A stretch of DNA of 64,000 nt, taken from positions 50,379,864 to 50,443,863 of the forward strand of contig OV121084.1 of assembly GCA_921293015.1 (NCBI GenBank), given 5' to 3'. Shown here piece after piece: positions 39,172 to 54,300 of this stretch. The translations under genes and the position numbers were made by a program. Every line of letters begins with the position of its first letter. Position 1 is the first letter of the stretch. A model generated the notes under the pieces. The model was given only the letters and a program-made list of their open reading frames with translations. It had not been told where the DNA came from and made no database searches. This DNA is from Phorcus lineatus. Lineage: Eukaryota; Mollusca; Gastropoda; Trochida; Trochidae.

Positions 39172-42100
39172 TATGTAGTTGTAATCTAGTCTACAACGTT
39201 TCTCTGTTACACCTAGCCAACAGTCACCTTATTTCTTTATACGTGGTGAATGACAAATTTGCTCTGTAAATAGATTCTCAAATGAGATATATTTAATATT
39301 CTAAAAATTCACAAGCAACGTCTGTCTAATTAAGCCTAAAATATGCTTTTAAATTTAGATAATATTTGGAAACATATACTTATAGGTAACAGTCATTAGG
39401 ATTCTAATATTTTCTAATGTAGCTGTTGCGACGATTGGAGATGTAAATGAGTGTCTTCTTAGATGAATAGCTATGTTAAGTCAAGATTGGAACTCGACTT
39501 TAGATATGAATATTAAAGAACCTTTAAAAAGTTACTCCATCCGGAAAAATATCTATAAGTAATTTCAACATGTCATTTAAGAAGCATGCTTGTAAATTAT
39601 CGTTTGGGTTTAAGATAACGTGAGGGAAGAAAAACTTCTATAAAGAAAGTTGCTTTGTCCTGTATGTCACCAAAGTAGTGAATATGAAATTTATTTTTAC
39701 TTTCTCATACTCTATTAATTTGGAATTAACATATACTTACCTTGCCTTTTTGCAGGAAAAGAACATAAGGATTATACAACTCTTTTACAAACTGATGATG
39801 AACGCATTATTATACAAATGTCTTTGGATATTCAAAAGCAGTAGTCCTTCAATAATTTCGTAAATATTAAGAAGTTGCAATATTATATTGTATACGACAT
39901 TAGCCTACTATGCTGTAACTCTTATGCATATTGGCAGGAGGACTTTCATACAATAAAGATCATTTGACTTCGACTTATGAGTTCACTAACATCACTTTTT
40001 TTTCTTTCACTTTCCTTGACTGACGTACATATACATCACGTTACTACTTTGCACATGCGACTTAGATGTTGTTATGTGGAATATATAGTTATTAAGATGA
40101 CATTTTTTTTAGAATATATGAATTCTAATTATATAGATATCCCTTGTTAATAATCGCGAAATTGATTATTGATGTAAGATTAACAAATACTAAAATCTAT
40201 TCACCTCATGTTTTTGTCATTAAATATTTCATTTTTAATATAAGAATTAAACCTTTTAATTTCTTTTAAAGAATAGATAACTTGGTGTCGTATTTGTTAT
40301 CTTAGTTGTTATCGACTTATCGGTATCTTTCAAGTAGATTTGCCAATAAGTTGTTTACAATTCATTTGATCGTTGAATGTAACCCCATTTATATGTCTGT
40401 TTACAATTATTAGTTTATGAACAGCACAATTTGCTAGGAAACATTGAACATTTTTGTAAAATTGTTGTTATGTCATGAATATATATGATTTATAAATCAT
40501 ACTCATTTACATATCAAAACGGCTATTAAAACAATTCATATATTATACTTATGCATCCACAGATATATAACACATATTTATCATTCTGGAAATGCCTAAT
40601 TGTATATTGTCATTTGTGAATAGTAAATGGGACTATTGATATTTGTGTTTAAATGGAGGATAATGGATCATTAGGGATGGTTGCACCTGGACACACTGTG
40701 TCGGAATATTTGGTTGAGCAATCATTGTGTTACTTGCATCAACACGAGCGTCAATATTTGAAGTCTCTCATGCGAAAACAGTGCATGACGAAATGAGCTG
40801 CTATCATTCTGCTGATCGCTGACTCAATAGATTTCATGAATTTGTATGAATTCGAGTGTTTGCTGCATCCGAGTGATAGCTGCACTTTTTTCCGTTTTGG
40901 TCATCTCAATCAACACCAACATGCATATGCCGTTTATGAATTATCAGTTAATTAGGGATATTTTTTCAAAATGGTATTTTGTGTTTATGATCAAATGATA
41001 CAAAGATACATTATATGAATCCCGTGCTCTAATTAACGCGGTTCCTAAAGTTAAGAACTTGTTATCAACTGAGCTCATGACGACAGTACGCGAATTTCCA
41101 ACTTAATAAACTTTATTTTCCACAAAAGCTGATATATTCTAATTAACTAATTAACTTTTTCGGAAGCTGCACTTGAAATAATGGATCTAACAAGTAAACA
41201 AAGCTTATGTTTTACCTTTTAATAAAATATATCGCACCAAAATGTTAGGTAGACGATTGATAGAATTATTAAAACCAAGTAAGGTTGTTGTTTATAAACA
41301 ACATTGCAACAAATACATTTTTGAAAATTGTAAGACTGTTAAGGTTACTGACGTAATGGAAGTTCCAACAATTCAAGCCTATATAGAAGCGACCTTTAAA
41401 GTTACACTGACGTGGTGCAGCACTATAATTTACATTAAATGTTTTTTGCGATTATTTCTGTTTTCCACACTTTTGTCTCTAACAGTTTTTATAACATTCC
41501 CCCAAAATGTGAGTTTTCAGGAGGACAGACCGTATATAAAAAGTATTATATAAAGGTATATTTCATCGTCCACTGCAGATAGAGACCTAAGCCATAAAAC
41601 GTGTATTTTCATCTGTTAAAATGTTAATGGCATTATTCATTATTTCGTTATCATGACCAAAACAATAACAGATCACATATCTGTTATAACCATATGTGAT
41701 AATTAAAGATCTTATGTGTAATTAAACTACACAAAATGATCGATGACTGAATTATAAAGTCAAATGATAATGCTTTGAGTATACACTCGTGTGATACGTT
41801 TGATTTATTTTTACAGTAAAATCACTGTTGCAAATAAACTTTTCCTACAGATACTTGCACGTCCGGTTCTTTCTTCTTACGACAGTTGTGCCGATTAAAA
41901 ATGACGGTGTTGAGTGGTGATTTGTTTTACATTTTTGCCTGTAATGAGAATATTTTACTTTTATTATTACGAATATATGATTAATTTAGTTTGCAGAGAT
42001 TCGTCAAACATGGTACTAACATATGTTTAAATGAAACAATCCAATCAAGTTGCAGGTGAATGAATGCCATATATTCAACAACATAAGTGTAAGTTAAAAA

Positions 42101-44116
42101 ATTTAAGATTTTGTTGAAAACGGCATGCAATAACACTGTCTTATTGTATAAGTATATTTATTTTAAAGGGAAACAATTACTTTTAATTGGGCGCAACGAT
42201 ATTGAGATATGTATGATATTTCACAATTACTTATTAGACAATACGTTTTAAATTCCCAGCGAAATTCGACTGAAGCCCACACTTCACCACCAAGCACCCT
42301 CCCGTTTCAAAGCTGTTCATTTTCAGACTAACGTTTGTTGGATTGTCTTTCTTTTTTTCTCGAATTCGATAAGCAATCGAACATTTTAAAAGCTGTCATC
42401 GGACATAATTCCAAAGAATGTATGGAATACAGAGTTTATATATGATAAGTTAGTGTTTTGCTATTTTTTGACATTCTTAATTCAAATTTATCCTATAAAG
42501 AAACAGAACAACTTCGTCCTGAAAATAAGAAGTCCAGTTTTGTGTCAGACAAGACTCATTTTCTCAAGATGTCCTCCTTAAGGATTAACTTTAAGGTCAC
42601 TTTCCTAATTACGTAATTCAATCTTGTAGGTTTAAATTGTTAAAATATCTTCGTATAGACAAACATATCCAAACTGGCCTGGGTACAACCTGATGTGTCT
42701 CAATTATTTTGTGCACGTAATGCGATGCATGTATCAGTGATCTTACCCCCATCACAATGATTACAATATGTTTAATGTTATTGCTGTAGACTACTAAGAC
42801 TAAAGAGGTGGTTTATGAGTTGTTCCAGTCCCCTAGTTTGTGTTCTGACATCTTTCTATTTTCAAGACATAAGTATAGTTCAGTGCGATTAAAATATACC
42901 GTGCTCCAAGGATTTTAAAATACTGACTTTATCGAGATTCGAACTCGCCCTACTAGGGCTTTCCTCGTGTAATCCGGTAGAAATAGTTTCTATATACTAC
43001 GTATTTCGTTTTTTCTTTTGGGAATCTGTTACATTTTATAATGATATCTCACAGTAAAGACAAATACTTTTATTCAAAACAACAAGTATGTATAAACGCT
43101 GAACTGTGTGTGTGAGGCAATATGAATATAATCTATACAATACGTTCAAGATAACACAATTCAGAATACAATAGGAAACATCCTTAACCATCAAATCAAA
43201 CAATAACCATAAAACATTAGTTTATCAAATATGGCAGAATTATCTCAACATTGAAACATTTACATATAAAATGACTCAATAACATGCCCTTTTTAGACCA
43301 AGTTAATTTGAGTGTATCATAAAAATCAATTTTAAAGGTACTTTTTACACAGTGTGCATACATACTCTCGAAAATAGGATACGAGAAACAATCCACATAA
43401 GACACTGAAACCAGGCCATAAAAGAATCTACAGAATTGAATGCGCACATATCGAATTCCGGATTAAGGTGGTTTACAACAGAAATAAAACAATTTATATA
43501 ATTTTATGAAAATGTCATCAATGATTACGTGCTATTTTCAGAAATTACAACATAATGTCCTTCTACATATGTAAAGTTGAACTATTTAAAACATTTTGAC
43601 CGTTCAAACATTAAATTCAAATCACAATATTCGTTTCGAATTGACGTTGATGTGAATGGTCTACGGTTCTTTATCGATCACATTGAGGTTTTGGATAGAA
43701 TACAACAATCTTTAAATAAAAAGTAAAAAATACATCATACGGCTTAAAATTGTCTTCAAAACTTCATAAAAGGACCTGTGATTTTTTGTATGGTTTGTGT
43801 AATAATATCGTTTACAATTTATATTATCAAGGGGGGTAAAGTTTTCAGAAATGATAAAATTGAAAACGTTTAAATATTTCATTAAATTTTGAATTGCTGA
43901 AATTTATACTTTGGCTAGCTTGTTATATTCAGTTCTTGTTTCTAAACTAACACTTTGTGAGAATAGTATTCATGAAAGGAAGAAGATTCGCGAATGGAAG
44001 ACAATCGTAAAGCTCCAACTCCTTAATTTAACCATAAAACCATATAAGAAACCACCAAACGCGATATAGAATTATCACAAATTACGTTTCTTGCAGAATT
44101 TCATATGAAACGGTGA
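39172..44116. other. Intergenic region between methyltransferase copy 4 and the receptor gene
   Basis: No gene recognised on either strand. The longest frame (41242-41553, +) ends in a hydrophobic stretch but has no family motif and sits in strongly AT-rich DNA. Copy 4 (+) and the receptor (-) are convergent here, so this DNA holds both 3' ends. Confidence 0.5.
39952..39957 (+). promoter_or_regulatory. Candidate poly(A) signal of methyltransferase copy 4
   Basis: AATAAA about 780 nt after the stop codon. No nearer canonical hexamer was noticed; variant hexamers (ATTAAA-like, about 39510) lie closer, so the choice is uncertain. Confidence 0.3.
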
Positions 44117-44122
44117 TTTATT
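44117..44122 (-). promoter_or_regulatory. Candidate poly(A) signal of the receptor gene
   Basis: AATAAA on the minus strand about 960 nt after the receptor stop codon. The intervening DNA (44590-44870) is rich in CACA(T/C)TTGTG-type words and may be 3'UTR. Confidence 0.35.
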
Positions 44123-45085
44123 TTCACCTTGACAAAATATATATTTAATGATTTTTATATTGATAGGACATCGGAGAGACATAAAATCATGTCATAGGAA
44201 AATGTATTTTTCTTTTCTACGGGCGCCAGACGAGTTATAGAACAATACAAATTGGAAAAATGAATTATATTGCTTCTTTTTTCAGTTTGAGCATAACACA
44301 CTGTTTCTCGTTGTAGGACAAATGTACAAAGTGATTTCTATTCTTATCCTGAGCGGAATATTGGCATACTTGAAAATAAATCGGATAAGTACTGAAATGT
44401 AAACTCATTGTCAAAGGTCGTATCTTAATGAAAACGTGTTCGATAATATGTTTTGGTAACCATTGTCAGATCATTTGATTCTTGGGAGTTCACGTGACTG
44501 TACATTAAATAGATGTGCAAAATGTTTCATCAGTTTTGAACGCTAATAATGTGACAATTTGTGTAATTTAAAACATCAGGTAAACTCTTGCGTCGTTTAA
44601 AGCCACAATTGGGAGGCTACACACATCCCATTTGTGTTGGTATCATATCACTTGTGTAAAAGTCACCGTTAACAATATCCACCTTTATCACATTTGTGTT
44701 CACTCTGAAGAAAGTATTGACTTCACACATGACATAACAATTACTTGCACCACAATGCAAGTGTCTGTTTCCAATATGTGTCAATTTCACATTTTATGAC
44801 ATACAGTATGCCATAAGGTTTGCGTTCACTGTGTTTCACATGACGTTACATACAAATATCACAAAATTAACATGGTCACCTCAAGATAAATGTCAGTTCC
44901 ACAATATATATATATTTTTTAAAAATATTCACTTCATCAAGTCCATCAAACACCATCCACAAAAAGGGTTTCTGCATCAATCTTCAGCCTTCCATATTAT
45001 ATTTCATTTTGAACCCAATCGAAGACAACCTGACACACCATACGTGTATACGATCTAGAAAAAAACGCATGTAGCTTTGACTCGG

Positions 45086-45374
45086 TCAGGCTTTTATGCC
45101 ATTAACGTATTTAGGGAGGTGGCCATTTGCATGTCCATTGACTGTAGGTTTTGGTCTATCTTTCCGAGAACTGACATATCTCAAAATCCACTCATAGGTC
45201 AACGCGATGCCAGCTAGAACGACTCCAATGCCAATGAGATAAAAGGCACTTTGAACGTCAATAAGATTAATTGGTTCAGATTCCGTTGTCAAAGAACCTT
45301 TGCAGAAATTGTTTTTTGGCCACCATCGCTTTTTCCATATCTGCAGCAACCCACTTTCATAAATCGTCAGCATC
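45086..45374 (-). CDS. Receptor exon: end of S2, M4 and cytoplasmic tail
   Basis: Starts after TCTTCAG and continues the codon split with the previous exon (GA|G). It encodes the S2 end (YESGLLQIWKKRWWP), the usual Cys (NNFCKG), the M4 helix (DVQSAFYLIGIGVVLAGIAL) and a tail of about 33 residues ending in YVNGIKA and a stop. The tail is short and shows no obvious PDZ-binding end. Confidence 0.9.
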
Positions 45375-48300
45375 CTGAAGATGAAAGAGAAGTGCGTTGA
45401 ACGTTATTGATTGTTTAATATCTATAAGAATAATCAATGTAATATTCCATGAACCCCAAACAAATTAGAAGTTTAAAGAAATATGGAAATGAAATTTCAT
45501 TGGTTATCGTTGTTTCTCACAACAATTTACAACATAATGATATAATTTAAATATTATTGTTCCTGTCCAATTGCAAAAATGAGAAGAGAGTAGCGGGCTT
45601 AGTTTCCACCCTTCCGTCTCATGTTAAAGTGGTAACCTTCTGACAAATTAAATTAACATATTTGAAAAAACTTACTCCTCTGAAAAAATCTTCCCATAAG
45701 CCGAGTTGTTTGGTAACCCAAGAGCGTATTGTAACGGCAGAAAATTTTCTTTGATCATCTGCATATCACATGACTCGGCCATCTGAATCTCCATCATTGA
45801 GCGGTCAGCAATGTAAGCGTAGTTCCCCTGGCTCACCATGTTCACGTGCACGTCCGGGTTGTAGCTCAAGACTTCGGGATTGGTTGCATTGAAGCTTTTA
45901 ACCCCTTCCCACATGCTCCGATAAACCGACTGGTTAGATGTCTGAATCAAGACATGTATTAATGAACTAATGTGTAAGATTACAGGTAATAACGAATATG
46001 AACATATTCATAAGATAGAAATTCGACATTTGATCGACATTTTAGGTCCGTTTGGGGTGAAAATGTGAAATATAAACAGAACAGAAGGACCATGTCGTTT
46101 CACCTCCTGATACATGTACATTCCTCTTCCAACCCTAACAAACTTTACAGACTTAAATTACTGATTTGTACGGATAATGCATGATAAAGAGGTTATGATC
46201 AGGATATAAAATTTGAGCGAGAAGTAAGACCGAAAGTTAAGCATTAAGAACCCAAGCATTACGGAGCTCGAATATATTATTTAACTTAGATACAGTAGGA
46301 AAGCTCATGAAATAAATAATTGTGAAATTGTACAATGAACAAAATGAAAATATTTCCAATATAATGAAATTTGAAGCTTATTCAATAGACTCTTAACACA
46401 AAGCCTAGGCACTTGGCTAACCCGTTAGAGTAGGCGTTCAAGTACTTGAGTTGTGGGTTGGATTTTACTTTTGGTATATGTAAGCTTGTAACTTCCGACT
46501 TCCAAATATTTTGGTCTGAAAAATGATTATAATGTTCCAACTTTGCAACGTTTAACCCACGATTGGTTTATCGCAGGAAAAGAAGATACCTCATAAACAA
46601 TAGATGAAATCCGTGATAGGTTTCTTGAATGAGTAAATCATCAGTGAAAATACCAGTCGGTCCTGTTGCTGTGAAACATTTTTGCGGAAAACATATAGAT
46701 GTCCCATCTTACGAATAAGAAAGTTTGAGTGTGTTATGTTACACTTACGGAAAATAGCATGGCCCAGTAAGTGCCCCCAGTCAGTCCCCACTTGTACTCC
46801 GTTTGTTGCACCATTTCGGCCAGACTCTCAAACGGCAGTTTATCCTTGTTGACTGTTAGGAAGGCGATCAAGTTTCCACTGTATGTGGCTGCCATTACGA
46901 TTGAGAAAAGCCACCATGCGCTGACCACTGTACGACCAGCCTGGGAGTCCGGAAGATGCTCGCCACCTATTCATGACGTTTAAATGTTTCATGTGAGCTT
47001 GTGTTACTCTGAAGACGGCGCATGATTCGTGTCATGATAAGCATCCCAATGGCAAAAGACACTTTATGTACTTAATAAACGTTTTTATCACATAAATATA
47101 TCCTATCGTGTCTTCAAAACAAGACATTTAATGTAGTAATACTGATACAGATATACTTATGACCCTACAATGAGGTTTTGTCGAAACGAGCCAAATAGCT
47201 CATGGTCAATACCTTGAGTGAGAAGGGCCCCATACATGTACCAGAATGCATCGCCAAACATGGAGTTCTGAGGCTTCCTTCCTTCGTAGTACGGATTCCA
47301 CTTCTCCACGAAAAAGTAAAATGTTGTAACGAAGAGAAGAACTGCTCCTATACATACGAGCACCTGCCACTTGAAGGGGTCGATGAAGGTCCGCCACTTG
47401 GTCCGCTTGGGGTCCGGCATCTTGATGAGGACCGTGGTGTAGTCAGTAAAGTAAGGGAATATGAAGTCCATAACCATTTCTCTTTCCGGTTGGATGGAGA
47501 TCGGAGCCACTATGAGGTCAACCTCCTATTGAAGTACAAACAATGGAGGAGGAATATAAGTAATTGTTATGTTAACCTTTCCTGAACGTTCAAAATGAAC
47601 ACGAAAGTGAACCTGTACAGGACACAGATAGCATTATTAGGTTACTGGCATAGGATGATGAAATTCTTTCAAAACATGAATTTTGAAAAAATCATCTTAG
47701 ATTTAAGTAAATACGGACACGATCCGAACCTACCTCTCGCTGTAATTGACCAATGAGACCAGTGAAGCTTCCGTTCTTCATCTGACCCCACTCGCCATCC
47801 GCTGGTTGTGTCAAGGTATATCTGCAGCATATAGAGAAGTTTTTAAACGAGTGTCTATGTCATACTACGTTTCCAACATGCCTGGATATTTTTATTTCAG
47901 AAGCGATAGCTTGGATATACTATCATTTAGGCACGAGTGTCGTAAACGTAAACTATCGTGGGTAAAAATTTTATATTCTATCTACTACCAAACTCGCAAA
48001 ATTAAAGAATTTTTTTTAATCCTTTTCAAGCATAAGCTATGTTTATGACGTAACGTCAGAATAAAAAAGTTATATTTTTCTATAACATATCGTGTCAAAA
48101 ACTTATCTAACGTCATCAAACAATGCTCTGACATAATTTAACGGTCATGACGTCATTCTTGTTGCCTCTCTCAGGAGTCGACTCAATGTAAATGCGCTTC
48201 GATTTCCGTAAAAATACAACAACTTAATCATAAAATAAATTGAAAAATTGTATTTTCGTGACCAATACCGCTGCGCCACCCGTGATAATATAAATGTACT

Positions 48301-51300
48301 ACCTCAACCGATGAGATAAACATCGTTTTTGTCAAGAAAAGACAAATATCCTCTATTTATAATAATTTTGGCTTAATTTTATGTGACGGTAATTCTGATA
48401 ATAACGGACATCTTACCTTCGACACATTGGTTCAATATTGCCAAATATGTACATATACTACAGTGTACAAGACATAGTTTGTCTTGTGGTACTTCACGTA
48501 ATATCTTATATCGTATCCTATCTTTAAAGTTATGTTCAATTCACCAAATTAAGGCAATCTGTTGGTAATCATGAGCTTTCATGTCACCAAGCATCACCCC
48601 ACATCACTCTCTATCACTGGGTAATTTAAACCGTGCCCGTGCCGAATTCGTGTTTCGAGTTCAGAGCCCTCTTCGACGAAAAGTTGTAATTCTCGTATGA
48701 TTTCTCATTTGACTATCGTGATCCGTCGATTCGACAAGCACAGAGAAGTTGTCGAAATCAGCAAAGCGTATCTAAGCAAATCATTGGGGCTGGCGCAAAC
48801 ATAGGCCACGCGTGGGAAGATAGCCGGTTTTCTTATGATCCTACTAGTATACAGAATCGAAACGATTAATTCTGGAAGACCAGTTGTGACGTTGAAGAGT
48901 TTTACAATTGTATGCATACGTGAAATTTAGACTTGCGGCAAGTTCTTTCAGCAGGTCCATGCAAAACCCTTCGTAAGGGAGCGACTTGTTCTCGGTCCTA
49001 TTCACAAAAGGCTCCCACTGAAAAAAGGAAACCCTCACTGATCATCGATATAATAGTGATCGTTTTAAGTGTATGCAGGTTTTGAATCACCCAGTTTGAT
49101 TGTTATTTATCAGGATTTTTTATAGTTATTATTAACAACTGTTACTTTTTAATTTCAATGTTCTGAAAAGAGTCCTTCATTCAGCTTTTGTCAAAAAAGT
49201 ATATTATCAATATATAAAATCTTATTAACTTTTTCCGAGTTCGAAACCACTGCAAATCTAATCTGTTTGCATTGAATTATTTACATTTTCTAAATGGAAA
49301 ACAAAGCAGAAACTATGGATCACGTTTGCATGCGGGAAACTGAACACCCAAATAATTCAATGGAAATGGTAAGGTTAAAGTGTGCTCTGTGTATTTTATA
49401 CACTTTGGTTGGTTCTTCTTTGACTGTGTGGCTGTGCCTCAAAGGGTTTGCAAGTTTCATTATTCTACGTAAAAACTCATTTATTGGCAAGTTGCCGTGG
49501 AGAATTATTCCTTTATATCTCCGATCCCTGAGTATAAAGAGAATGTTTTTCAAGTATTTCTTTATATTCACTGCAGAATAACTACATGAAATACGTCGGC
49601 TGTCAACACTTACACGAAGTACTCACTACATTTAAATACATAACAACAAGGCCTCGATGACTATAACAAATTGTAGGTACTATAACATTCGTGAACCTGT
49701 AATTTGTATGGTCTTAGAATAACGTTTCTGTCTAGTCATTTTTTCTCTCTGTGTTTTCATTTAGTAAATCAGTATAATATATGAGACTAGTCTGGTTTTA
49801 TCTGTTGGGTTTCTTAGGTTTTTCGCTTTCAAATTCTAAATGTTACGTAAGTGATAATACACTGAAATTAAGCGTTGTTTGCACAAACACCTTTGTGCAT
49901 CCAGAACCTTTCTGTATCTTGGGGTTTGTTGATTATTTATTACTAGTTTTGTTTTCTCATTAAGAAATGCAGACTTGATTGCATTAGGCAAAATGTGTTC
50001 GAACAAATTAGGCAAAATATTCGAGCTCGGGAATGTTTCGGAGGGAACGTTCATCACTTACATACTGCTTAGAAGCAAACGTATGATTTTCTGTAAAAAT
50101 GCTACATTGAAAAATATAGTCAATGCGTTTCTTTTTTTGAGTAGTAAAGTACCATCTATAGCAATGTGGCAAACGGTTACATACCACTTGTGTTGACACG
50201 TTGAACGACCTCTTGTTGAAGCCGAATCTGACGTTTGGGTAAAGTTCTACATCCGGTTCCATGATTAGGCTTCTGGACCGGTTCACATACCCAACACTGC
50301 TAAGAAGCCGGACTCCAACAGGCTTCCACAAAAGTGTAGATACATCGCTTCTCCAGCAGTTTGTCTGAGATCTCAGCATCTGGTACAAATAATCATAACC
50401 TTCATGAAATTCAGTTTTCTAATGATAATATTAAGATTAGAAATTAATTCATTTATCATTTATTCGTCCTCACGTGAGGTCTAGCTTCCAGTGGATCTTG
50501 TTTGGCAGAAACCATTGTTTCTTGACATGACCTTGTATTACGTTGTCTGAGATGTCATGAAAATGAATGTTGATTTCCTCTTAGTGAATAAACCACTCTG
50601 TTGTAATTAGACTATAAAACATACGATTCATTGAGAAACATTTTCCCCTTGTTTTCCACAGCAGAGTAGTGGATTACCATCAACCAAAGTGACGATCGAT
50701 ATTTACAGTGCAGAAATTGTGTAGCACGTTACAACTTCATGATCAAACGAGGAGTAATTGATCGTTCGTCTATGTCATTAGCCTTCTGAAATGATGTATT
50801 TGTTGTTGTAAATGGGCGAAGACTATGTATGTTTACATGATAAGCATGGTTTTAGATTAGCAAATACTTTTATGGAGAATATCGACGAAGTGCTGCTTGA
50901 TATGCTGTTAAAAACCAACATCTTCAAAATAAGCTTGTAAATTTATATTTTATGCGCTACAGCTATGTTTATACTTTTAATCTGGGTTCTATCCGGCGGC
51001 AAATATTAAACGGCGCGGGGTTTTTTATCCGTAATTTTCATTGTTAGGCCGTATGGTCTATCAAAACGTGAAAAGCAACATCCGGTAAAAAAAAATCAAG
51101 ATTTAAACTAATTATTTAGATGTTAATGTTAGTTTAAATATTATTTATAGTGGCCTTGTATTAAGGATCAGTGACGAAAAACATATCCATGAAATTGAAT
51201 TTCCGAAAAAGGTGGCTATATACTGAAGACTCTATCATCACGTGATGTCGTTATGTGCATAAGGCAATTTAAAATCTTAAGACTACATGTTTACGGACAG

Positions 51301-54300
51301 CAAATTATGTATGATTTTGCGATATCTGTCACAATAAGTAAAAAAAGAACGTTACACATACAGCTGCATACCAAAAGTTTGTTCACATACCTGAATATAC
51401 TAGCGCAAATATTATGTAATTTGAGATGCCTTTGAGGTACCGTAGCGTTGCGAAAACCAAACGTATGATATTGAATTTTCAATACACATATGCAGATTAA
51501 CTCTTCTTTAAGGGAAATGTTTAGCGTACCCAACAATTACCTGTATCAGTTTTGGCAGGTCATTGAAGTGAGCAGGAGTTAAAATTCTGAAAACACTAAT
51601 TTATATTTTTCTCATTAAAATACTTTATAAGTTATCAAATTCTTTAAAAATTTGTCACGTTTGTTCCTTAGCACAACGCCATTGTGATAATGATGGTTTT
51701 AATCTCAGGGAGTCGATTTTATTTGACACTTAACGAAATCGTAATTTCGAAAATGTGACCCCTTAAGGGCTATTTCAATATGCCAAAATTCGAATTTTCA
51801 CACGAGATGCCAGACGATCCAAAAATGAGTTCAAGAATGGCTATTTCACAGGGATTCATTGTCAGTTTTGCTGAAGTTATTCTATTGACGTTCAAACGAA
51901 ACCCAAATTATATGATATTTGCACTACGATTCAGTGGTAAGTGAACAAACTTTCGGTATGCAGCTGTACAATATCGTTTAGACAGGTATGTTCACGATAT
52001 TATTTCCCTTAATATGTAATTCCGATCTTGCCTGATTGTTTGCCACAGTAACATTTTCAAACATTTATTAAACATTTTACATTTAAAGAACATTTCCTTT
52101 CATCTGACACAAAAGATGCATAGTTTATAAATGTGGCTACATTTAATGGCGTGGCAACCATTATCACAAACCCATTCATCGTGTGACCTTTATTATTATA
52201 GGAATAAGTATTGATCGCACTGAAATGCAGTGTTGACTTATATCGAATACCAATCGATATTGTACCTGCCTAATTGCTGACCATTCGTGCGTCAGATAAC
52301 CACTTTTTTCATTCCCAAGAGTCTGGTACCATAGACGATTCTAATCGAGAGCTGAAACAACTATATATAAACCTATCGCTATATTACGTTCCCAGGAGTC
52401 CGTTACCGTAGGCGATCTTTATCGGGAACTGAAAGATCTATGAATACGCTTGTTAGATGCAACACCATGCTATATATCGGTTCCAAGTGGTTTTATTATG
52501 GCAGATGGTCATTTCTTTACTGCTCACCCTAGGATGAAATACTCTAAGTTTTATTTGAACTTGTATATTGTTTGGTATATCATGCGTTTTAGATGCAAGA
52601 AGTTCGAAGTTTTTTGCATTGTGACCCCATTGTTGCAAAAAATCCTTGGCAAATGGGGTCTCTCTAGAACTATGAGTATCATTTCTAAATATGCGATAGG
52701 AATACGTTCGTTTTTCATCTTCTAAAAAATCGCAACTTTTAGATGAATGATGCTTGAATAAGTCGAACTTTACATAATAGTTGCTCTAAATATGAAATGA
52801 TTGCAATAAACCTATGTTATTCAGCCGTAGACTCACCATGGCTCTAATTTCATACACTCTTGTGTCAAAGGTTGGTGGGATATTCAAGGCTGCTTTGATT
52901 AGTGTAATATGCGAATGAAAGAGATATACAAATATGGAGAAGTTGGTATCATAGGGGTTTCGAGATATAATACTTTAATTATAGTTTCATAAAACAAAAG
53001 GATATGATCCTTTCATCTTCCATATGTTCAAGGTGATTTACCACGAATGTTTAATATACAGAATGGCAATCTTTGACTCACGAAACGCCTGGTTTTCTAT
53101 ATATATTAAGCAGTTATGTTCGTAACTTACATTAATGAATGTATCACTCGCATTCTGTTTGATGTCAGTTTCATTGAGATCAGTTGTATCGTTAAAGGAT
53201 CCGACAATTTCAAGAACATTTCCCATCATTTCAGGTAGTCCCTGAAAGTATAAAGATTATATATCAATCTGCTTAAACACAAGTAACAAGTTAGTTCGGT
53301 AGATAATTTATATAATTACACCATGATCAAAACGAGTGTTTAAAAAAGTTATAAGGTTATCAACTTTTCAACTTTATCATTGTAAAATTACTTTGATACA
53401 ATGGATATAATGTTGTTCATAGCCATGATGTTTGTTTTTTTACAAATGAAGTTTATATTACAAACCTCTGGACACTTCAATAACTTAAGGAGTATAAAAC
53501 TTTTGCTGATATTCATTGTCAATTTCTATATCATAGCATTCCTAATCAACATAAAACCTGGAACGAGAATGGCTTCAATATACTTGAATGAAATTGATGA
53601 ATACACCAGGCACCAGAAAACAAATATTAAAAGACTTGCATTTAAATTGACACAGAGTTAAATTCATTCAGTTCTAATTGATACATGGAAAATAGCATCC
53701 ACTGAGTTCAGTTCAAATCATTTCACTTATCTTGATCTTCTTTTGATACATACGAAAATACCATGCACTGATGTCAATTCGAATAATCGAACTCATGTTG
53801 AACTCAAAATTAAAACGTTATATATCTTGTTATCATCGATCTATGCCGAATACTGTATAACGTACTAAAAGCGCAGACTACGTTCACTAGTTAGATACAT
53901 ATCAAACACTCCTCTGCACCACTTTAATTTCCACCAGGAAAGGAAGACGAGAGAAGAACTTACTGAGGACATCTCATAGACAGGCGTGGCAACTGGTGGA
54001 GGGTATGTGACAACCAGAATGTTGTCCAGATCCATATTGCAGTGCTCTATGTTGGCATTGTTCTGTCTTGGTAGAACTAATAACCACTTCGATACCAGTT
54101 TCAGGGCTGTTTTCTTTACGTTTAGCTCATCAAACTTGTTGGCCTGCAATAGGGTGCCTCATTAGTACGAAACTTATAAAACGTTAGAAAAAGTAATTTA
54201 TAACATAAGAGTGGTTATTCATGTAAAGGGACACATTCGAGTACCACATACATGTACATGTGTCGATTTACAGGGCAAGTCGTATTAGAAGAATAGTCGC

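Noticed and set aside
41242..41553. 103-codon frame with a hydrophobic stretch
   Set aside because: No recognisable motif, AT-rich context, no splice or promoter context.
42930..43000. tRNA-like sequence on the minus strand (T arm with GAGTTCGAATCTCG and a GCCCTA/TAGGGC variable-arm hairpin)
   Set aside because: No D arm, anticodon stem or acceptor stem can be formed upstream, so it is at most a decayed tRNA-derived fragment and not a tRNA gene.
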